Of a DNA stretch of 64,000 nt, positions 60,701 to 64,000 are shown one piece after another. The stretch is taken from positions 372,001-436,000 of the forward strand of contig NZ_PKUS01000002.1 of the NCBI RefSeq assembly GCF_002866825.1, written 5' to 3'. Position numbers and translations under genes: made by a program. The notes under the pieces are model-generated. The model searched no databases, had not been told where the DNA came from, and saw only the letters and a list, made by a program, of their open reading frames with translations. Numbering within the stretch: position 1 is the first letter of the stretch; each line of letters starts with the position of its first letter. The DNA is from Pseudohalioglobus lutimaris. GTDB taxonomy: Bacteria; Pseudomonadota; Gammaproteobacteria; Pseudomonadales; Halieaceae.

Positions 60701-61322
60701 CGGCCAACCCCTCCAAAACCCTCGCCGGCTGCTGTAGAAGCTCAAGATAGGGTACATAGAACGCGGGTAGACGTGCCTCCAGTGCCTGGGCGGTCAGGGA
60801 AAGCCACAACGCCGCTCCCTCTGCCAGCGTCTTGCCGTATTCGTAAAAGGTATCATTGGCACGGGCACGATTGCGTTGCGAAAGCGCCACTTCAACCGGT
60901 GATCTCAGGGTGTGAATATAGAACACCCGATCTGGGTCATAACCTGCCCGCTCAAAAGCTGCCTGCCAGAAACCCAATAACTGGCACATGCGTGGGTCTT
61001 TCACCAGCGCTACGGGCGCTTCGCCATAAATTTTCTGGAGCAGGAGAGAGGCATCTTCCAGCCAAGCCTGTGAGTCGCTGAAGTCATCCAATTCAGGGGC
61101 CCGGAAAAGCGGGTTGTCCCAGCTGCCCCCCAGGTGAGCCAGCAACTCATTGTTGAAGGTAACGATATCGGGGTGCTCGAAGAACCCCTTCTGGTTTTCA
61201 TCGTTGGCGTAAATTTCGTCCAGGCAGGCATCAGCACCCAGGCTCGCCAGGGCTGCGGCACAGAGTGACGTGCCGGAGCGGTGGGCGCCCAGTATAACAA
61301 TCAGTTTTTTGGAATCAGACAT
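57780..61322 (-). CDS. Fused sulfotransferase - coiled coil - GT2 - GT4 glycosyltransferase
   Basis: A 1180-residue cytoplasmic multidomain protein. Residues 5-290 form a sulfotransferase domain (GAHRSGTSL at 12-20; 3'-phosphate motif around TLRSPVEVALSQR). Residues 300-420 form a charged coiled coil, ending in the SWKLTAPLRSL motif common in glycan-polymerising proteins. Residues 520-770 are a GT2 domain (ISVIVPNYNHQAYL, LLDDASTDDS, AESDDW). Residues 820-1175 are a GT4 GT-B domain (LVSRAMAEKGW, LLVGDGPEYDRLR, SKFRGESFPLVIIECLQSG). ATG 61322 was chosen; a GTG two codons earlier is possible. Substrates are unknown. Confidence 0.88.
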   Translation of the reverse strand: MSDSKKLIVILGAHRSGTSLCAAALASLGADACLDEIYANDENQKGFFEHPDIVTFNNELLAHLGGSWDNPLFRAPELDDFSDSQAWLEDASLLLQKIYGEAPVALVKDPRMCQLLGFWQAAFERAGYDPDRVFYIHTLRSPVEVALSQRNRARANDTFYEYGKTLAEGAALWLSLTAQALEARLPAFYVPYLELLQQPARVLEGLAAYLKVPVDNALIEDFCSNFVDPGLYRSAEDAQARAELKAGFPQVLEFEELLERLLENTTGQAVEPALAVYHRQDTRERMAEIATPALSRLSNSCRNDRLALVHSRDVIDDLGRQLEERDDNIGRMRDEHQSVLQPLREEAIRLQSGNRDLQSQLDEQGREIDKISAEHQVQLGEAIERAGQLEASNLQLSDEKAYLQEQLGDISAQLTAMEQSTSWKLTAPLRSLVFRVQRFKSWSAGRWVQFRLKSILIYHRMSLRQPRVAWTLRRVVRPFFRGFNRLLGTVPRDMHLPADAGLLTPMLYQQREASADFAPLISVIVPNYNHQAYLTLRLESIFSQTYSNFEVILLDDASTDDSASVLREFHQRYPQKSTLVINEENSGGVFHQWEKGLNLARGDIVWIAESDDWCTENFLETLVPYFENEAIMLAYSRTVFMDGNGEKQIWSINEYLHDIDPQRWNRSIIETGSAIVRDAFAVKNIIPNVSSALFRTPRQLEILQDPQWREMRTCGDWVLYLHLLRGGMLAYSPEACNYYRIHGENTSVGSYSQDAFYREHEVVAQTVQRFYDVPSGVFDTLRDNLAIHWRETRGEYSDEALESCFSVRRIAEARQARTPNLLMASYAFCAGGGETFPVSLANIMKAHGYNVTYLDCDREPRQEGVRNRLRRDIPIVSDFTQLERIVDDFDIDIIHSHHAWMDSTVLDILPEDTSVSTVVTLHGMYETINEYDLRPILPRLVQRSAVLIYVAEKNLEAIRSHGLLEHARLQCIDNALELEDFEPVSREALGIPEKAFVLTLVSRAMAEKGWVEAIEAVKNARILGGADIHLLLVGDGPEYDRLRDTALPAFVHLEGFQRNVRGYFAAADMGFLPSKFRGESFPLVIIECLQSGVPFLASDLGEISRMLQGDNGFAGAVFPLEDDNIDVPALAALLASVAGNEETYRCMQRAVPAAAEKFDPAILAGKHDKAYRAALGVKAP

Positions 61323-61375
61323 ATGCACCGGGACATACCAGACCAGGCACCCAAGGATCAGAATAGTGGGGCAGC

Positions 61376-61406
61376 ATTATACGCAAACCCACTAGATTTT
61401 CTTCAA
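61376..61406 (-). promoter_or_regulatory. Possible promoter for the sulfotransferase-glycosyltransferase gene
   Basis: A perfect TATAAT (61381-61376) lies 54 bases before the ATG of the fused gene. The best -35, TTGAAG (61406-61401), is at a long spacing of 19, so strength is uncertain. It overlaps the end of the preceding glycosyltransferase gene. Confidence 0.4.
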
Positions 61407-62321
61407 CAACGTGGCGAAGAAAAGGCCCAGGTTGGCACTTCGGGTCTGTGCGTAGAAACCGCCGCGGCGCAAAGCACCAAGGCGCTGTAAAAGACCCCCA
61501 TTGTGCAGTTGCTCAAAGTGCGCGAGTGACGCCCTGCCCTGTTCTGTGAGCAGTGAATCAGCCTGGCGCAGCGCTGCCACATTACGCGCATTCCAGTCGC
61601 GGTTGGTTCCGCCCAGCGCTTTGAGGTAGCGCCTGCAGCGCGAGACAATGCCCATATTCGCACCCACCAGGTTGTCCTCATGCTGCCGGTACATCAGGGA
61701 AGGCCGCGGATCGTAAGTCACTGCACCGCCGGCACCGCTGACCAGCAGGTAGCACCACCAATCGTGCATCACCACATCGACCGGCCCCGCTTCCTGCAAC
61801 AACGTCCGCGCAGGGGCATTCATGACCATGGTATTGCCGCCGGCAATATTCTGGATTAGCGCGTTGGCGAAAGCAGGCGGCCTGGCGAACAAGGGTGAAA
61901 GGCCGGCCGAAGCGGCGGACTCTGCAAGGGAACGGGTGCGGCTTCCATAGAGGGCTGGCGTTTGCGCGTCGTCGCCAGCCAGGGCTTCGAGGGCGCGTGC
62001 CAGTTTGTCACTGTCCCACACATCGTCCTGATCGCAAAAAGCAAAATAGTCCGCCTGAATATCAGGCGCACAAAGCAGTGAAAGGAAATTCGCGCAGTGC
62101 CCTGTACCCGGGCCCCTGCGAATCGAGAGCGAATGTGCTCCGTGCTGCCGGGTGTACGCCCCCAGGACAGAGAGTGTGTCATCGCTGGAGCCATCATCCG
62201 ATACATAGATGTGCCCCGTCACCCCGACGGGGAACGCAATCGAGTCGAGCTGCTCAGCGAGAAAGCGGCCCCCGTTATAGGTACAAAGGAGAACCGCTAA
62301 TGATTGCTGCGTACCCGTCAC
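61392..62321 (-). CDS. Family 2 glycosyltransferase
   Basis: The 309-residue protein is a GT-A enzyme with LAVLLCTYNGGRFLAEQLDSI, VSDDGSSDDTLSVL and the metal-binding region FAFCDQDDVWDSDKL. The pattern GGNTMVMN later in the domain is typical of rhamnosyltransferase-like GT2 proteins. There is no transmembrane anchor. The start is GTG at 62321, overlapping the isomerase stop (GTGA). Sugar and acceptor are unknown. Confidence 0.88.
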   Translation of the reverse strand: MTGTQQSLAVLLCTYNGGRFLAEQLDSIAFPVGVTGHIYVSDDGSSDDTLSVLGAYTRQHGAHSLSIRRGPGTGHCANFLSLLCAPDIQADYFAFCDQDDVWDSDKLARALEALAGDDAQTPALYGSRTRSLAESAASAGLSPLFARPPAFANALIQNIAGGNTMVMNAPARTLLQEAGPVDVVMHDWWCYLLVSGAGGAVTYDPRPSLMYRQHEDNLVGANMGIVSRCRRYLKALGGTNRDWNARNVAALRQADSLLTEQGRASLAHFEQLHNGGLLQRLGALRRGGFYAQTRSANLGLFFATLLKKI

Positions 62322-63220
62322 TCAGTCGCGTTATAGGGTTCAAGGATGGCGTTAATCGCCTCTTCGTCAATAATGACATCGTCAGTCATCTGGAACTGGG
62401 AAATGAAATCTTTCATCGCGAGGCGACGATACTCAGTTTCCATCTCATTGATGATGGTGGCTTTCACTTCGTCGAACGACTTGTATGATTTTTCCTGGAT
62501 ACCGTCTAGGCGGATGATGTGCAGGCCAAACTCGGAGTTGATTATTTCAGAGTACTCGCCCACTTTCTCAATGGAAAAAACGCCCTGGCTATAGCGCGGT
62601 GAAACGCCCTCCTCGCCAAAAGCGACCCAGCGGTTGAATTTCCCTTGCTTATTTTCGGCACCCGGCTCATCCGAATGCAGGGTAACCATCTCCACAAAGT
62701 CTGCACCGGCGCGCAGTTCCTCAAGCACAGCCTGGGCCTCCGCCGTTAACTCGGTACGATCCCTGCCGGGAGGAGATGAAAAAAGAATGTGTGAGGAGAT
62801 ACGACGTTCAGGTATCAGCGCATACTTGTCCTTGTTCACCGTATACTGCTCTTTAGCCAATTCAGTAAAGTCCGGCATTTCAACTCTGGCAGCGACACTT
62901 CTCAGCATGAAATCACGCTGGTAGGCCAGTAAGCCATTACGGTACTCCACCGCCAGATCGGGGTTATTGGCCACATAATCTTCTGCTTCTGCCGCCAGCT
63001 TCTTGTTGGCCAGCGCAAGGTTTATCAACTCCAGGCGATCACCCTCATCCTGGATTGCGGCGCGCCGCATTTGGGGCGTCCAGCGTGTCACCGTGTCCGC
63101 CAATTCCTCGTAGTCGAGTGTTGTAGCACCGTCTTTTACTACAATGCGCTCCTCGGAAAATGCAGGGGACATAAACAGTACTGCGGAGAATGCCAGAACA
63201 AGGTATTTGAAATTGCGCAT
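62318..63220 (-). CDS. Periplasmic parvulin-type (PpiC) peptidyl-prolyl isomerase
   Basis: The ATG at 63220 gives 300 residues; earlier in-frame codons would spoil the signal peptide. The signal peptide runs to about PAFS-EERI. A SurA-like helical N-terminal region (30-130) is followed by one rotamase domain (RRISSHILFSSPPG; GADFVEMVTLHSDEPGAENK; YSEIINSEFGLHIIRLDGI). It lacks a lipobox and a second rotamase domain. It is coupled to the GT2 gene and follows a secreted-looking protein, so it may help fold envelope or surface proteins of this locus. Confidence 0.86.
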   Translation of the reverse strand: MRNFKYLVLAFSAVLFMSPAFSEERIVVKDGATTLDYEELADTVTRWTPQMRRAAIQDEGDRLELINLALANKKLAAEAEDYVANNPDLAVEYRNGLLAYQRDFMLRSVAARVEMPDFTELAKEQYTVNKDKYALIPERRISSHILFSSPPGRDRTELTAEAQAVLEELRAGADFVEMVTLHSDEPGAENKQGKFNRWVAFGEEGVSPRYSQGVFSIEKVGEYSEIINSEFGLHIIRLDGIQEKSYKSFDEVKATIINEMETEYRRLAMKDFISQFQMTDDVIIDEEAINAILEPYNATE

Positions 63221-63256
63221 AACAGAATTAACTCTTAGATCTCGTTTTTCAACAAT

Positions 63257-63286
63257 AAAAAAAAGCCGACACCCTGGGGTGTCGGC
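63257..63286 (-). terminator. Intrinsic terminator after the secreted-protein gene
   Basis: GCCGACACC (63265-63273) pairs with GGTGTCGGC (63278-63286) with a four-base loop. The minus strand continues with eight U residues. It lies 26 bases after the stop of the gene at the window edge and 37 bases before the isomerase ATG. Confidence 0.9.
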
Positions 63287-63312
63287 CTTCACTTAGGTCT
63301 TACGCTCTTGAC

Positions 63313-64000
63313 TTACGGAGTGACAGACTGGGTACGGCTGTGACGTACGATACGGCCATAGTTGGCTGCAGGCAGGTCAGCGAAAGCACGCTGCCAGGCT
63401 ACGAAGCCGACCATGGGCGCAGGAGAAGTCACAGGCGCACAAGTCATCGCAGGGATGTCATAGCCAAACACTGCACCAATGGGGTTCACGGTGCCAGGCA
63501 CGTATTCACATACGCGAGTGTCAGGAGATGAAGTCGCTGCTAGGCTAGTCCAACCGAAGCGTGCGCCGTCAGGCTTGGGCACTTCGATGAAAGCAGGCGC
63601 GTTCAGTACGGGAGCAGTACCCCACTGGAGAACGTTTACTTCCTTGTCCAGTACGTCCACAGGAATCTCGCTAGGAGGCTGCGGAGATACCACCAGGTCG
63701 CCTTCTTCAACAATGATGCCTTGCTCTTCACGATCGTAGACAGTGAAAGAAGCAGTCATCGGGATGTCTCGGAAGTCACAAGCCGGGATGGTGTTGCCGT
63801 CGATCACAGTGCCGGTGCGAGTACATACGTCAATACCCGTGTCCAGACCAACCTGGAAGAAAGGCAGATCAACCATCAGGTACTGACCTGGGATAGTAAC
63901 AACCCAGTCAGTGTCGACAGTGAAGTCACCGCTGGAGTTTGCAGACCAGTCGTTGATCAGGGTCTGAGCGCCAAGCACAGTACGCAGGCTGTCGTACAGA
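63313..64000 (-). CDS. Secreted-looking protein of unknown function, C-terminal part (5' end outside window)
   Basis: The frame is open from the stop at 63313 to the window edge; about 228 residues are visible. It is Pro, Thr, Asp and Val rich with few Lys. Several Cys could form disulfides (VCTRTG, PACDFRD, VCEYVPG, MTCAPVT). The sequence suggests beta strands, and there is no membrane anchor or LPxTG/PEP-type sorting signal in the seen part. I do not recognise the family. Its own strong terminator follows. An extracellular or surface protein is the best guess, and it may be a client of the adjoining isomerase and glycan enzymes. Confidence 0.7.
   Translation of the reverse strand, partial: LYDSLRTVLGAQTLINDWSANSSGDFTVDTDWVVTIPGQYLMVDLPFFQVGLDTGIDVCTRTGTVIDGNTIPACDFRDIPMTASFTVYDREEQGIIVEEGDLVVSPQPPSEIPVDVLDKEVNVLQWGTAPVLNAPAFIEVPKPDGARFGWTSLAATSSPDTRVCEYVPGTVNPIGAVFGYDIPAMTCAPVTSPAPMVGFVAWQRAFADLPAANYGRIVRHSRTQSVTP

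Overview
The window looks like chromosomal DNA from a free-living Gram-negative gammaproteobacterium. It carries a complete lipid A, Bam and dcw gene set. The type IV pilus assembly and mraZ-rnpB-rsmI-lpoA gene orders resemble those of Pseudomonas and marine relatives. Protein families and order suggest a marine lineage of the Cellvibrionales/Halieaceae type, but that placement is inference. Nearly all of the window is coding, and most genes lie on the minus strand in tightly coupled operons with ATGA, GTGA, TTGA or TGATG overlaps.

Layout. 1-3756 (+): the end of pilB, then pilC, pilD and coaE (type IV pilus assembly and CoA synthesis). 3761-9114 (-): Nudix hydrolase, argJ, secA and an M23 peptidase. 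9219-10772 (-): a membrane-anchored FMN glutamate-synthase-like protein. 10987-28712 (-): the division and cell-wall cluster read as mraZ-rsmH-ftsL-ftsI-murE-murF-mraY-murD-ftsW-murG-murC-ddlB-ftsQ-ftsA-ftsZ-lpxC. It has a recognisable sigma70 promoter and a MraZ-box array. 29234-29712 (-): rnpB with its own promoter and terminator and an unusual insertion. 29709-34009: rsmI facing away from lpoA-yraN-diaA-dolP. 34034-46766 (-): the envelope cluster read as pyrH-frr-uppS-cdsA-dxr-rseP-bamA-skp-lpxD-fabZ-lpxA-lpxB-rnhB. 46938-53390: a stand-alone urate-oxidase-N-type membrane protein, sodB, a crotonase, groES-groEL under CIRCE/HrcA and heat-shock signals, fxsA, a DUF481 outer-membrane protein and an alkyltransferase-like DNA repair protein. 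53387-64000 (-): an accessory locus with three sulfotransferase-containing proteins (four sulfotransferase domains), an AmpG-like transporter, a glycosyltransferase, a parvulin-type isomerase and the end of a secreted-looking protein.

How the genes work together. The central 11-47 kb is housekeeping. It makes UDP-linked peptidoglycan precursors, undecaprenyl carrier, lipid A and phospholipid, and it folds and assembles outer-membrane proteins and drives septation. The most unusual material is the last 10.6 kb. A 1180-residue protein joins a sulfotransferase, a coiled coil, a GT2 and a GT4 glycosyltransferase. A 650-residue protein carries two sulfotransferase domains in tandem. With the adjoining glycosyltransferase, folding factor and secreted protein, these suggest a surface glycan or glycoprotein sulfation system. 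Other points of note are paired hairpins with a REP-like GGGGTCAGACCCC palindrome inside RNase P RNA, layered control of groES, and a terminator-like hairpin that contains the fxsA ribosome binding site.
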